The notes beneath the pieces are model-generated. The model did not search any database, had not been told where the DNA came from, and was given only the letters and a program-made list of their open reading frames with translations. Positions 29,048-37,839 of a stretch of DNA of 64,000 nt are shown piece by piece. The position numbers and the translations under genes are program-made. How positions within the stretch are numbered: position 1 is the first letter of the stretch; each line of letters opens with the position of its first letter. Origin of the DNA: Streptomyces hundungensis (lineage in GTDB: Bacteria; Actinomycetota; Actinomycetes; Streptomycetales; Streptomycetaceae); contig NZ_CP032698.1 of assembly GCF_003627815.1 (NCBI RefSeq), positions 4,774,001 through 4,838,000 on the forward strand, in the 5' to 3' direction.

Positions 29048-30979
29048 ATGATCAAGTCCGTACTCGTCGCCAACCGGGGCGAGATCGCCTGCCGGGTCTT
29101 TCGCACCTGCCGTGAGCTGGGCATCGCCACGGTCGCCGTGTTCTCGGACGCCGACGCGGGCGCCCTGCACGTACGGGAGGCGGACACGGCCGTACGGCTG
29201 CCGGGGGCCACGCCCGCCGAGACGTATCTGCGCGGTGACCTCCTCGTGGCGGCGGCCCTCGCCTCGGGCGCCGACGCCGTGCACCCGGGCTACGGCTTCC
29301 TCTCCGAGAACGCCGATTTCGCGCGGGCGGTGGCCGGCGCCGGGCTCACCTGGATCGGCCCGCCGCCCGACGCCATCGAGGCCATGGCCTCCAAGACCCG
29401 CGCCAAGGAACTCATGGGCCTGCCCCCTCTGAACCTCGCGGACGTCACCGAGCGCGACCTTCCCCTGCTCATCAAGGCATCGGCGGGCGGCGGCGGCCGG
29501 GGAATGCGAGTGGTGCGCCAACTCGCCGACCTGGAAGCCCAGTTGACGGCCGCGCGCGCGGAGGCGCTCGGTGCCTTCGGTGACGGGGATGTGTTCGTCG
29601 AGCCGTATGTCGAGGGCGGGCGCCATGTCGAGGTGCAGATCCTCGCCGACGCCCATGGCACGGTCTGGGTGCTGGGCACCCGCGACTGCTCGCTCCAGCG
29701 CCGCCACCAGAAGGTCATCGAGGAGGCCCCGGCGCCCGGTCTGCGCCCCGAGATGGTCGATGAGTTGTACGCCCTGGCGGTACGGGCCGTGAAGGCCACC
29801 GACTATCGGGGCGCGGGCACCGTCGAGTTCCTGGTCGCGGGTGCCAAGGCCCACTTCCTTGAGATGAACACCCGCCTCCAGGTCGAACACCCCGTCACGG
29901 AGGCGGTGTTCGGCCTCGATCTCGTCGCACTGCAACTGCGTGTCGCCGAGGGCGATGCCCTTCCGCCGTCGCCGCCGGCCCCACGGGGCCACGCCATCGA
30001 GGCCCGGCTGTACGCCGAGGACCCGGCCAACGGCTGGGCCCCGCAGACCGGCACCATCCACCAACTGGCCTTTGACGGAGCCCGGTTGGATGCCGGGTAC
30101 GCGGACGGCGACACCATCGGCGTCCACTACGACCCCATGATCGCCAAGGTCGTCGTCCACGGCGCGACGCGCGCCGAAGCCGCCCGCAAGCTGGCCCACG
30201 CCCTCGAACGCGCCCGCGTCCACGGACCGGCCACCAATCGCGACCTGCTCGTACGCTCCCTGCGCCACCCCGACTTCACCGACGGCCCCGACCACCTGGA
30301 CAGCGATTCCGCCAGCGCGTACCAGGGCCCTCAGGGCCCCCGCCTCGACACCGGCTTCTACGACCGCAACCTCGCCGACGTCACCGCGCCCCTGCCCGGC
30401 GCAGCCCACGCCGCCCTCGCAGCCGCGCTCGCCGACGCTGCCTCCCGGGCCGGGCGGTTCGGCGGCGGCTGGCGCAACGTACCCTCGCAGCCGCAGGTCA
30501 AGCGGTACGGCGAGCACGAGGTCCGCTACCGCCTCGCCCGCCAAGGACTCGAGGCCGACGGCCACCCCGGGGTGCGCCTCGACTGCGCCACACCCGATCG
30601 CGTACGCCTCGAAGTGGGCGGCCTGATACGGGAGTTCGGCGTGTCCCGGTACGGGGACGGCGTCGTTTACGTCGACACCGCGTCGGGGTGTCACGCCCTC
30701 ACCGCCCACCCCCGCTTCACCGACCCCAGCGACCTCGTCGCGCCCGGCTCGCTGCTCGCCCCCATGCCGGGGGTGGTGGCGCGGGTCGCCGACGGGGTCG
30801 AGGAAGGCTGCCGCGTCCACGCGGGGCAGCCGCTGCTCTGGCTGGAGGCCATGAAGATGGAGCACCGCATCAGCGCTCCCGCCTCCGGCACGCTCACCGC
30901 GCTCCACGCCGCCCCCGGACGCCAGGTCGAGGTCGGTGCCCTGCTCGCCGTAGTCGCATCGGAGGCCGAGGAAGCATGA
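29048..30979 (+). CDS. Acyl-CoA carboxylase alpha subunit (biotin carboxylase-BCCP)
   Basis: 643 residues. Biotin carboxylase (IKSVLVANRGEIACRVFRTC, HPGYGFLSENADFARAV, ATP-grasp KASAGGGGRGMRVV, EMNTRLQVEHPVTE) and a C-terminal biotinyl domain with the acceptor lysine in LEAMKMEH. Between MASKTRAKELMG and DVTERDLPLLIKAS the chain is a few residues shorter than the usual AGVP-containing loop, possibly a small in-frame loss. ATG 29048 chosen; the frame is open upstream through the beta gene. Works with the preceding beta subunit. Confidence 0.94.
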   Translation: MIKSVLVANRGEIACRVFRTCRELGIATVAVFSDADAGALHVREADTAVRLPGATPAETYLRGDLLVAAALASGADAVHPGYGFLSENADFARAVAGAGLTWIGPPPDAIEAMASKTRAKELMGLPPLNLADVTERDLPLLIKASAGGGGRGMRVVRQLADLEAQLTAARAEALGAFGDGDVFVEPYVEGGRHVEVQILADAHGTVWVLGTRDCSLQRRHQKVIEEAPAPGLRPEMVDELYALAVRAVKATDYRGAGTVEFLVAGAKAHFLEMNTRLQVEHPVTEAVFGLDLVALQLRVAEGDALPPSPPAPRGHAIEARLYAEDPANGWAPQTGTIHQLAFDGARLDAGYADGDTIGVHYDPMIAKVVVHGATRAEAARKLAHALERARVHGPATNRDLLVRSLRHPDFTDGPDHLDSDSASAYQGPQGPRLDTGFYDRNLADVTAPLPGAAHAALAAALADAASRAGRFGGGWRNVPSQPQVKRYGEHEVRYRLARQGLEADGHPGVRLDCATPDRVRLEVGGLIREFGVSRYGDGVVYVDTASGCHALTAHPRFTDPSDLVAPGSLLAPMPGVVARVADGVEEGCRVHAGQPLLWLEAMKMEHRISAPASGTLTALHAAPGRQVEVGALLAVVASEAEEA

Positions 30980-32127
30980 CCGGTGTCATCGAAAGCCAGG
31001 AGAACAAGGACCTACGGGCCGCCGTCGCCGCGCTGGGCGCCCGGCACGGACGCGGATTCGACCGCGCCGCTCTGTGGTCGGAGGCGGCCAAGCTCGGCTA
31101 CCTCGGCGTCAACCTGCCCGAGGAGTACGGCGGCGGGGGCGGCGGCATGGCCGAACTCTCCATCGTCCTGGAGGAGTTGGGGGCGGCCGGCTGTCCGCTT
31201 CTGATGATGGTGGTCTCGCCCGCCATCTGCGGCACGGTCATCGCCCGCTTCGGCACCGAGGAGCAGCGCCGCACCTGGCTGCCGGGGCTCGCCGACGGCT
31301 CGCTCACCATGGCGTTCGGCATCACCGAGCCCGACGCCGGATCCAACTCGCACCGCATCACCACCACCGCCCGGCGCGACGGCGACGACTGGATCCTCAC
31401 CGGCCGCAAGGTCTTCATCTCCGGCGTGGACATAGCGGACGCGACCCTCATCGTCGGCCGCACCCGGTCCGCGCCCGACGACGCGACGGGCCGCCCGGCA
31501 GGCCTCAAGCCCTGTCTGTTCATCGTCCCGCGCGACACCCCGGGCTTCGAGCGGACCGGAATCGACATGGAACTCCAGGCGGCGGAGAAACAGTTCGAGC
31601 TCGTCCTGGACGACGTGCGGCTGCCCGCCGACTCCCTCGTCGGCGACGAGGACGCGGGACTGCTCCAACTGTTCGCCGGCCTCAACCCCGAGCGGATCAT
31701 GACGGCGGCTTTCGCGATCGGCATGGGCCGCTACGCGCTCGCCCGGGCCGTCGACTACGCCACGACCCGCCAGGTGTGGAAGCTCCCCATCGGCGGCCAC
31801 CAGGCCATCGCCCACCCCCTCGCCCAGGCCCACATCGAGCTCGAACTGGCCCGTCTGATGATGCAGAAGGCCGCAGCGCTCTACGACGCGGGCGACGACA
31901 TCGGCGCGGGCGAGGCCGCCAACATGGCGAAGTACGCGGCGGCCGAGGCCTGCGTCAAGGCCGTCGACCAGGCCGTGCACACCCTCGGCGGCAACGGCCT
32001 GACCCGCGAGTACGGCCTGGCCCCGCTCATCACGGCCGCCCGGGTCGCCAGGATCGCGCCGGTGAGCCGCGAAATGATCCTCAACTATGTGTCGCACCAG
32101 TCCCTGGGCCTTCCCAAGTCGTACTAG
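30976..32127 (+). CDS. Acyl-CoA dehydrogenase
   Basis: 383-residue FAD enzyme that introduces the alpha-beta double bond into an acyl-CoA. Signatures: LGVNLPEEYGG, FGITEPDAGSNSHRI, FISGVDIADATLIVGRT and VHTLGGNGLTREYGLAP. Start ATG 30976 overlaps the alpha-subunit stop in an ATGA. Length is normal. In the order used here it would act before the carboxylase on a branched or terpenoid acyl-CoA (inference). Confidence 0.94.
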   Translation: MTGVIESQENKDLRAAVAALGARHGRGFDRAALWSEAAKLGYLGVNLPEEYGGGGGGMAELSIVLEELGAAGCPLLMMVVSPAICGTVIARFGTEEQRRTWLPGLADGSLTMAFGITEPDAGSNSHRITTTARRDGDDWILTGRKVFISGVDIADATLIVGRTRSAPDDATGRPAGLKPCLFIVPRDTPGFERTGIDMELQAAEKQFELVLDDVRLPADSLVGDEDAGLLQLFAGLNPERIMTAAFAIGMGRYALARAVDYATTRQVWKLPIGGHQAIAHPLAQAHIELELARLMMQKAAALYDAGDDIGAGEAANMAKYAAAEACVKAVDQAVHTLGGNGLTREYGLAPLITAARVARIAPVSREMILNYVSHQSLGLPKSY

Positions 32128-32146
32128 CCGTGACTGGAGACCCGCC

Positions 32147-33784
32147 ATGAACTCCCCCGCCGTTCCCGCTCCCCAAGGGCCCCGCGTCCACCGCAGTGAG
32201 TACGCCGACGTGCCCGTGGTCGACGAGCCCATCCACGAGGCGGTGCTCGCCCGCTCCGCCGCCCTCCACCCCGACGCCGTCGCCCTCATCGACGCCGACG
32301 ACCCCGACGCGTCCGGAACCACGACCTACGCCCAACTCGACGTCCGGCACCGCGCGTTGGCGGCCGCGCTGATCGCGAGCGGGCTGCGCAAAGGGGACGT
32401 ACTCGCCCTGCACAGCCCCAACTCGGTCCTCTACCCCGTGGTGTTCTACGGGGCGAGCCGAGCCGGGGCGGCCGTCACCACCGTCCACCCGATGTGCACC
32501 GCCGAGGAGTTCGCCAAACAGCTCGCGGACTCCCGCGCCCGCTGGATCGTCACCGTCTCCCCCCTCCTGGACACCGCCCGCCGGGCCGCCGACCTGGCCG
32601 GCACCATCCAGGAGATCCTCGTCTGCGACCGGGCCGAAGGGCACCGCTCCATCGTCCACGACCTGCTGAGCGACGCCCCCGAGACGCCCGTGCCCGCCGT
32701 CCCCATCGACCCCGCCCAGGACATCGCCGTACTGCCGTACTCGTCCGGCACCACCGGCGCCCCCAAAGGCGTCATGCTGACCCACCGCAACATCGCCACC
32801 AACCTGGCCCAGCTCCACCCCCTGGTCCCGATGGTGCCCGGCGACCGCATCCTCGCGGTGCTGCCCTTCTTCCACATCTACGGCATGACCGCCCTGCTGA
32901 ACGCGCCCCTGCAAGCCGGCGCCACCGTCGTGGTGCTGGCGCGCTTCGACCTCGACCCGTTCCTGCGCGCCATCGAGCGGCACCGCATCACCGGCCTGTA
33001 CGTCGCCCCGCCCATCGTGCTCGCCCTGGCGAAACACCCGGCGGTCGACCGGTACGACCTCTCCAGCATCGAGTACATCGTCAGCGCGGCCGCCCCCCTC
33101 GACCCCCGCCTGGCGCAGGCCTGTTCGGACCGGCTCGGCCTGCCGCCGATACGCCAGGGGTACGGCATGACGGAGCTGTCACCCGCCACCCACATCGTGC
33201 CGCTGGCCACCGAGGACCCGCCGCCCGGCGCGGTCGGCAGACTCCTGCCGTCCACCGAGATGCGCATCCTGCGCCTGGACGACCCGGGCCGCGACGCCGA
33301 ACCCGGCGAGGAGGGCGAGATCGCGATCCGGGGCCCCCAGGTCATGAAGGGCTACCTCGGCCGGCCCGAGGCCACCGCCGCGTTGATCGACCCGGCGGGC
33401 TGGGTGCACACCGGCGACGTCGGCCGGGTGGACGGCGACGGCTGGCTGTACGTCGTCGACCGGGTCAAGGAACTCATCAAGTACAAGGGCTTCCAGGTCG
33501 CCCCCGCCGACCTGGAAGCCCTCCTCCTCACCCACCCCGCCATCGCGGACGCGGCCGTCATCGGCGTGCCCGACACCGACGGCAACGAGGTGCCCAAGGC
33601 CTTCGTCGTACGTGGGCCGGGGGCGGCGGACCTCGACGCGGACGAGGTGATGGCCCACGTCGCCGAACGCGTCGCCCCGTACAAGAAGATCCGCCGCGTG
33701 GAGTTCATCGACGCCGTGCCCCGGGCCGTGTCCGGCAAGATCCTGCGCCGGGAACTGCGGCTCCGAGAGAAGGACCGGACATGA
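32147..33784 (+). CDS. AMP-binding acyl-CoA ligase (4-coumarate-CoA ligase-like)
   Basis: 545-residue adenylate-forming enzyme activating a carboxylic acid to its CoA thioester. P-loop YSSGTTGAPKGVML, A5 motif GYGMTELSP, A7 GWVHTGDVG, A8 RVKELIKYKGFQVAPADLE and catalytic A10 lysine in VSGKILRREL. Closest in pattern to 4CL/fatty-acid ligases. Start ATG 32147 follows GGAGA. Would supply the acyl-CoA for the pathway encoded around it. Confidence 0.93.
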   Translation: MNSPAVPAPQGPRVHRSEYADVPVVDEPIHEAVLARSAALHPDAVALIDADDPDASGTTTYAQLDVRHRALAAALIASGLRKGDVLALHSPNSVLYPVVFYGASRAGAAVTTVHPMCTAEEFAKQLADSRARWIVTVSPLLDTARRAADLAGTIQEILVCDRAEGHRSIVHDLLSDAPETPVPAVPIDPAQDIAVLPYSSGTTGAPKGVMLTHRNIATNLAQLHPLVPMVPGDRILAVLPFFHIYGMTALLNAPLQAGATVVVLARFDLDPFLRAIERHRITGLYVAPPIVLALAKHPAVDRYDLSSIEYIVSAAAPLDPRLAQACSDRLGLPPIRQGYGMTELSPATHIVPLATEDPPPGAVGRLLPSTEMRILRLDDPGRDAEPGEEGEIAIRGPQVMKGYLGRPEATAALIDPAGWVHTGDVGRVDGDGWLYVVDRVKELIKYKGFQVAPADLEALLLTHPAIADAAVIGVPDTDGNEVPKAFVVRGPGAADLDADEVMAHVAERVAPYKKIRRVEFIDAVPRAVSGKILRRELRLREKDRT

Positions 33785-33833
33785 ACCACCAGAGCGGCCC
33801 CGGCCGATGAAGGCGCCGACGGAAGGACCGGAC

Positions 33834-34568
33834 GTGAGCGTCGTGAAAACCACCCACGAGCGGGGCATCGCCACCCTCACCCTTGACGCGCCCGCCAATC
33901 GCAACGCGCTCTCGGCGCCCCTCGTGTCCGAACTGGGCGCGGCCCTCGCCCGGTGCGCCGGCGACCGGGACGTACGCGCCGTCGTGCTCACCCACACCGG
34001 CACCACGTTCTGCGCGGGCGCCGACCTGAAGGCGCCGGCCGACCCGGGCGCCTTCGTGGCCCTGATGCGCGCCGTGGTCGCGCTCCCCAAACCGGTGGTG
34101 GCGCGGGTCACCGGCCATGTCCGCGCGGGCGGCCTCGGCCTCCTCGCGGCCTGCGACATCGCGGTGGCGGGCCCCGCCTCGTCGTACGCGTTCACGGAAG
34201 TCCGGCTCGGTCTCGCGCCCGCCGTGATCTCCATGCCGGTACTGCCCCGCATGGACCCGCGCGCCGCGAGCCGCTACTACCTCACCGGCGAACGCTTCGA
34301 CGCGGCGGAGGCAGCCCGCACCGGGCTCGTCACGCTGGCCGCCGACGACGTCGACAGCGCGCTCCAACCCGTCCTCGACGGGCTGCGCAGATCCTCACCC
34401 GAGGGCCTGGCCGCGTCGAAGGCACTGCTCACGGCTACCGTGTCGGAGACCTTCGACCGCTGGTCGAAGGAGCTGACCGCCCGCTCGGCGTCCCTCTTCG
34501 CCTCCGCCGAGGCGCGGGAGGGAGTGACGGCCTTCCTCGAACGACGGGACCCCGCATGGGTGTTGTGA
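33834..34568 (+). CDS. Enoyl-CoA hydratase/isomerase family protein
   Basis: Crotonase-fold enzyme of about 244 residues, adding water to an enoyl-CoA. TFCAGADLK and GHVRAGGLGLLAACD form the oxyanion hole; FTEVRLGLAP carries the usual catalytic Glu. GTG 33834 is preferred since GGAAGG lies 9 bases before it; ATG 33807 is in frame but has no site. Ends inside the TetR start. Confidence 0.9.
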   Translation: MSVVKTTHERGIATLTLDAPANRNALSAPLVSELGAALARCAGDRDVRAVVLTHTGTTFCAGADLKAPADPGAFVALMRAVVALPKPVVARVTGHVRAGGLGLLAACDIAVAGPASSYAFTEVRLGLAPAVISMPVLPRMDPRAASRYYLTGERFDAAEAARTGLVTLAADDVDSALQPVLDGLRRSSPEGLAASKALLTATVSETFDRWSKELTARSASLFASAEAREGVTAFLERRDPAWVL

Positions 34569-35143
34569 CCCCACCGAAGACCCCGAAGCAGGACCGCAGC
34601 CGGGCCACCCGGCAGCGTCTCCTGGAGGCCGCCGTGGCCTGCCTGGCCGAACACGGCTGGGCGGGCTCGACGGTGTCCGTGGTGGCCGAGCGGGCCGGGG
34701 TCTCGCGCGGCGCCGCCCAGCACCACTTCCCGACCCGCGAGGACCTGTTCACCGCCGCTGTCGAGTACGTCGCCGAACAGCGTTCGTTCGCGCTGCGGGC
34801 CCTGGACCGCAGCGACCGTCGACACGTGGTGTCCGCCCTCGTCGGCCTCTACACCGGTCCGCTGTTCCGGGCCGCACTGCACCTGTGGGTCGCCGCCGCC
34901 AACGAGCCCCAACTGCACGCTCGCGTCATCGAGTTGGAGGCGAAGGTGGGCCGCGAATCGCATCGCATCGCGGTGGAACTCCTCGGCGCCGACGAGTCGG
35001 TGCCGGGCGTTCGCGAGACGGTGCAGGGCCTTCTCGACATGGCCCGGGGCCTTGGCCTCGCCAACCTGCTCACCGACGACGCGGCCCGCCGCGAACGCGT
35101 CGTGGCCCAGTGGGCGGTCCTCCTCGACGAGGCGCTGCGCTGA
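34556..35143 (+). CDS. TetR/AcrR-family transcriptional regulator
   Basis: 195 residues. N-terminal HTH (TRQRLLEAAVACLAEHGWAG, VAERAGVSRGAAQHHFPTRE), with a C-terminal ligand domain. ATG 34556 overlaps the hydratase gene by 13 bases; GTG 34565, in a GTGA overlap with the stop, is an equally good start. As the last gene of the cluster it is the likely repressor, sensing an acyl-CoA intermediate and binding GCAAGC-AC-GCTTGC at 24335 (inference). Confidence 0.92.
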   Translation: MGVVTPPKTPKQDRSRATRQRLLEAAVACLAEHGWAGSTVSVVAERAGVSRGAAQHHFPTREDLFTAAVEYVAEQRSFALRALDRSDRRHVVSALVGLYTGPLFRAALHLWVAAANEPQLHARVIELEAKVGRESHRIAVELLGADESVPGVRETVQGLLDMARGLGLANLLTDDAARRERVVAQWAVLLDEALR

Positions 35144-35173
35144 GTGCGCCGCCGCCGGAGCGGGCGCACGAAA

Positions 35174-35206
35174 ACGGCCGGCCCCGGGTGACCCGGGACC
35201 GGCCGT
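35174..35206. terminator. Bidirectional hairpin between TetR and rodlin genes
   Basis: ACGGCCGG-C-CCCGGG-TGA-CCCGGG-A-CCGGCCGT; near-perfect stem placed between two convergent stops (35143 and 35218), so it can serve both. Confidence 0.75.
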
Positions 35207-35217
35207 CGACCGGTTGA

Positions 35218-35625
35218 TCAGCTGCCGTCGGCACCGTTGCCGGAGAGCACCGGGATGTCGTCCAGGATGTGCGACAGCGCCTCGTCGCGCTTGGCCTGGG
35301 TGGAGTTCTCGGTGCACTGCTGGGTCTGCGGCGAGGACAGGACCGGGATGTCCTGGACGCCGACGTTGACCAGGGCGACGATGTTCTGGATGTCCGCCTT
35401 GGCCGGCAGGCCGACACACAGCTTGTTCAGCGAGCCCTGGACCAGGGTCATCTGGGGGCTCATGTCGCCGTCGGTCTTCGAGTTGCCGAAGGCCTGCTCG
35501 GCACCGTTGCCGCTGAGCGACGTCGTACCGCTGTCGTTGCCGATGGCCATCGCCTGCGGCGCGGCCATCATCGCGACACCGGAAACGGCTGCGGCGACGG
35601 CTGCGGCCGACCACAACTTCTGCAT
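35218..35625 (-). CDS. Rodlin protein
   Basis: 135-residue secreted rodlin, the family that with chaplins makes the rodlet layer on aerial hyphae and spores. Signal peptide ends at APQAMA; the mature part begins [20 protein letters not shown] and has the family core [36 protein letters not shown] and terminal [11 protein letters not shown]. Two cysteines (LNKLC, TQQC). One of three rodlins here; closest to the one at 36893. An inverted repeat lies 73 bases upstream. Confidence 0.95.
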   Translation of the reverse strand: MQKLWSAAAVAAAVSGVAMMAAPQAMAIGNDSGTTSLSGNGAEQAFGNSKTDGDMSPQMTLVQGSLNKLCVGLPAKADIQNIVALVNVGVQDIPVLSSPQTQQCTENSTQAKRDEALSHILDDIPVLSGNGADGS

Positions 35626-35697
35626 GTCTACTCCTGTTGGTCTGATTCCACTGACGGGGATCTGTGTAGAGAAACGGTAAGAATCTCTTTTGGTTGC

Positions 35698-35718
35698 GCT
35701 CTGTCCCCCGGACAGAGC
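35698..35718. promoter_or_regulatory. 9-bp inverted repeat upstream of rodlin gene
   Basis: GCTCTGTCC-CCC-GGACAGAGC, perfect arms, between the rodlin start (35625) and the small ORF at 35786. Either an operator for the divergent pair or a short hairpin. Confidence 0.45.
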
Positions 35719-35785
35719 ATTGCGGAATCAACTCCGCCCGGACCGTGGTAATGAGGACGTGACCACGGACCGATGGTGAGGAAAC

Positions 35786-35980
35786 ATGACTGAGACGCAG
35801 GGCGCCTGGCGCCGGCAGACTTTCATCCCGATCACCCGTCGACGATTCGAGAGCGAGGCGGAAGCCGAACCCGTCTACGCGGACCTGGTGCGTTCCTGGG
35901 CCGCGGAAAGGCGTACGGTGCCGGGCCGGCCCGACTGGGAGTGGAATGCGCTTGTCAATGGTTTCCGCTGGCCGGACTGA
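35786..35980 (+). CDS. Small hypothetical protein
   Basis: 64 residues, MTETQGAWRRQTFIPITRRR with an acidic middle and W-rich end (PDWEWNALVNGFRWPD); no signal peptide or known motif. GTGAGGAAAC before the ATG is a fair ribosome site and nothing else occupies the region, so it is probably real. Divergent from the first rodlin. Its stop codon lies inside a 14-bp tandem repeat. Confidence 0.6.
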   Translation: MTETQGAWRRQTFIPITRRRFESEAEAEPVYADLVRSWAAERRTVPGRPDWEWNALVNGFRWPD

Positions 35981-36028
35981 ACTGGCCTGATTGAACTGGC
36001 CGGACTGAACTGGCCGGACTGAAAAGGC
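35975..36028. repeat. 14-bp tandem repeats over a stop codon
   Basis: Four successive units GACTGAACTGGCCT, GATTGAACTGGCCG, GACTGAACTGGCCG, GACTGAAAAGGC. The first TGA is the stop of the 64-residue ORF; each later unit repeats a TGA. Confidence 0.75.
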
Positions 36029-36062
36029 GCTTCGTCACCGCTCGGGGTGCTGGGCGCGAAAA

Positions 36063-36096
36063 GGCCGGATCGTCGGAGTGTGCCGGCGATCCGGCC
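36063..36096. terminator. Hairpin downstream of second rodlin gene
   Basis: GGCCGGATCG ... CGATCCGGCC, perfect 10-bp arms with an 14-base loop that can pair partly, ~65 bases past the rodlin stop at 36163. Confidence 0.65.
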
Positions 36097-36162
36097 AGGA
36101 CATCAGGGCGTCGGACCCCCGAAGGGATTGACAGCGGCCCGGCCGTCCTGAAATCGCTGATT

Positions 36163-36573
36163 TCAGCTGTGCGAGGCGCCGTTGCCGGAGAGGATCGGGA
36201 TGTTGCTCAGGATGTGCGACAGCGCCTCGTCGCCCTTGGCCTGGGTGGAGTTCTCGGTGCACTGCTGAGTCTGCGGCGAGGACAGGACCGGGATGTCCTG
36301 GATCCCCACGTTCACCAGGGCGAGGATGTTCTGGATGTTGGCCTTGGCCGGCAGGGCGATGCAGGGCTTGTTGAAGGAACCCTGGATCAGCGCGATCTGC
36401 GGGCTCATGTTGCCGTACGTGGCGGAGTTCCCGTACGACTGCAACGCGTTGTTGCCGCTGACCGTCGTGGTCCCGCTGTCGTTGCCGATCGCCATCGCCT
36501 GCGGCGCCATCGCCGCGGACGCGCCGATCACGGACACGCCGACGGCTGCCGCCGCCATAGCCTTCTTGATCAC
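36163..36573 (-). CDS. Rodlin protein (most divergent of three)
   Basis: 136 residues. Start GTG 36573 (VIKKAMAAAAVGVSVIGASA) follows AAAGGGACC; the frame is open upstream through non-coding sequence. Signal peptide to APQAMA, mature start IGNDSGTTTVSGNNALQSYG, core [28 protein letters not shown]. It differs from the other two in NSATYGNMSPQIALIQGSFN. Divergent from the rodlin at 36893, the classic rdlA/rdlB head-to-head layout. Confidence 0.95.
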   Translation of the reverse strand: MIKKAMAAAAVGVSVIGASAAMAPQAMAIGNDSGTTTVSGNNALQSYGNSATYGNMSPQIALIQGSFNKPCIALPAKANIQNILALVNVGIQDIPVLSSPQTQQCTENSTQAKGDEALSHILSNIPILSGNGASHS

Positions 36574-36792
36574 GCTGGTCCCTTTCTGGTGGATGCCCCA
36601 GACGGAGCCTCCTGCCCAACAGTCCAGACGGCGGATCGGTTTCTTCTCTTCACTCTTTCGGCCGTACGAAAATAGGGCCGAACACGTCTCTGCGGCTTTT
36701 TGGATTGAGATTATATGGAGATCTGACGGGAGCGTCTTCGGCGTGGTGTCCGGCATTCTTCGTCCCCCTTGAGAACCGTTCGGGTGATGTGG
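36574..36792. promoter_or_regulatory. Divergent rodlin promoter region, TATAAT on minus strand
   Basis: The 319-bp gap 36574-36892 between two rodlins is A+T-rich for this genome. On the minus strand a perfect TATAAT occupies 36715-36710, 137 bases before the GTG; AAGACG 17 bases further up is only a weak -35. If used, the message has a ~125-base leader. The plus-strand promoter is listed separately. Confidence 0.35.
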
Positions 36793-36820
36793 CGGAACCA
36801 AACCAGTTCGGCGAAGTTGA
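36793..36820 (+). promoter_or_regulatory. Sigma-BldN-like promoter for third rodlin
   Basis: CGGAAC (36793-36798), exactly 16 bases, AGTTGA (36815-36820). The BldN consensus I recall is CGTAAC-N16-CGTTGA, so one mismatch in each box. It ends 72 bases before the rodlin ATG. Confidence 0.6.
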
Positions 36821-36892
36821 CCAGGCAGTAGTACGGCGCAGTGGATAGGGGCGCGGTACTGCACGTGCTCTCCACCAAGAAAAGGGAAGACC

Positions 36893-37303
36893 ATGCTCAA
36901 GAAGGTTATGGCCGCGTCTGCTGCCGCCGTTTCGATTGTCGGCGCCTCCGCCATGCTGGCCCCCCAGGCCATGGCCATCGGCAACGACACCGGTACGACG
37001 TCGCTCAGCGGCAACGGCGCGAAGCAGGCCTTCGGCAACTCGAAGACCGAAGGCGACATGAGCCCGCAGCTCTCGCTGGTCCAGGGCTCCCTGAACAAGC
37101 CGTGCATCGGCCTCCCGCTCAAGGCGGACATCCAGAACATCGTCGCCCTGGTCAACGTCGGCGTCCAGGACATCCCGATCCTGTCCTCGCCGCAGACCCA
37201 GCAGTGCACCGAGAACTCCACCCAGGCCAAGCGCGACGAGGCGCTGTCGCACATCCTGGACGACATCCCGGTGCTCTCCGGCAACGGCGCCTCCGGCAGC
37301 TGA
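36893..37303 (+). CDS. Rodlin protein
   Basis: 136 residues, ATG 36893 after AAAGGGAAGACC. Signal peptide [20 protein letters not shown]...APQAMA, mature [20 protein letters not shown]; core [20 protein letters not shown] and C-terminal [14 protein letters not shown]. Very similar to the rodlin at 35218. Preceded by a BldN-like promoter and followed by a strong hairpin, so monocistronic. Confidence 0.95.
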   Translation: MLKKVMAASAAAVSIVGASAMLAPQAMAIGNDTGTTSLSGNGAKQAFGNSKTEGDMSPQLSLVQGSLNKPCIGLPLKADIQNIVALVNVGVQDIPILSSPQTQQCTENSTQAKRDEALSHILDDIPVLSGNGASGS

Positions 37304-37316
37304 GGCCCTGCCGCCG

Positions 37317-37360
37317 CTCGGGCCGTCGCGGTCCTCTGTTGGGGGCCGCGGCGGCCCGAG
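37317..37360 (+). terminator. Hairpin after third rodlin
   Basis: CTCGGGCCG ... CGGCCCGAG with further inner pairing (CGCGGTCC/GGGGCCGCG), 14 bases past the stop. Confidence 0.7.
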
Positions 37361-37579
37361 TTCTTGTGGCACACATCGCACGACGGTCGAGGGCGTGGCG
37401 CGAACAGCCGTTTCTCCTGTCATTTGGGTGAGGAAAACGGCAGTACGGTTCCGCTTCGGTTTCCTTTGCCGGAATCAATCGTTATCAAGTCGTCAGCGGC
37501 TCCTTGGGCGAAAGCTCTGGCAACGCGCCGTGTGCAACGACTTGTTGCGTGACTTTTTGACTGAGGGAAGGAAATCCAC

Positions 37580-37813
37580 GTGAAGTACATGAAGGCTGCT
37601 ACGGTTCTGACCGGTTTTGTCCTCGCCGCGGGCGGTGCCGCCCCGGCGTTCGCCGACGCGGGCGCCCAGGGTGCCGCTGTCGGCAGCCCGGGCGTCCTGT
37701 CCGGCAACGTGGTGCAGATCCCGATCCACATCCCGGTCAACATCTGCGGCAACACCGTCAACGTCATCGGTCTGCTGAACCCCGCGTTCGGCAACACCTG
37801 CATCAACAAGTGA
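37580..37813 (+). CDS. Short chaplin
   Basis: 77-residue secreted chaplin: signal peptide to PAFA, then one chaplin domain DAGAQGAAVGSPGVLSGNVV with both conserved cysteines (NICGNTVNV, FGNTCINK). Short chaplins (ChpD-H type) self-assemble into amphipathic fibrils on the surface of aerial hyphae. Start 37580 after GGAAGGAAATCCAC. The long chaplin follows 97 bases later behind a hairpin. No clear BldN-type promoter was found in the 276-bp upstream gap. Confidence 0.95.
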   Translation: MKYMKAATVLTGFVLAAGGAAPAFADAGAQGAAVGSPGVLSGNVVQIPIHIPVNICGNTVNVIGLLNPAFGNTCINK

Positions 37814-37839
37814 CGTAGCACCAGGACTCTCCACTCCGA

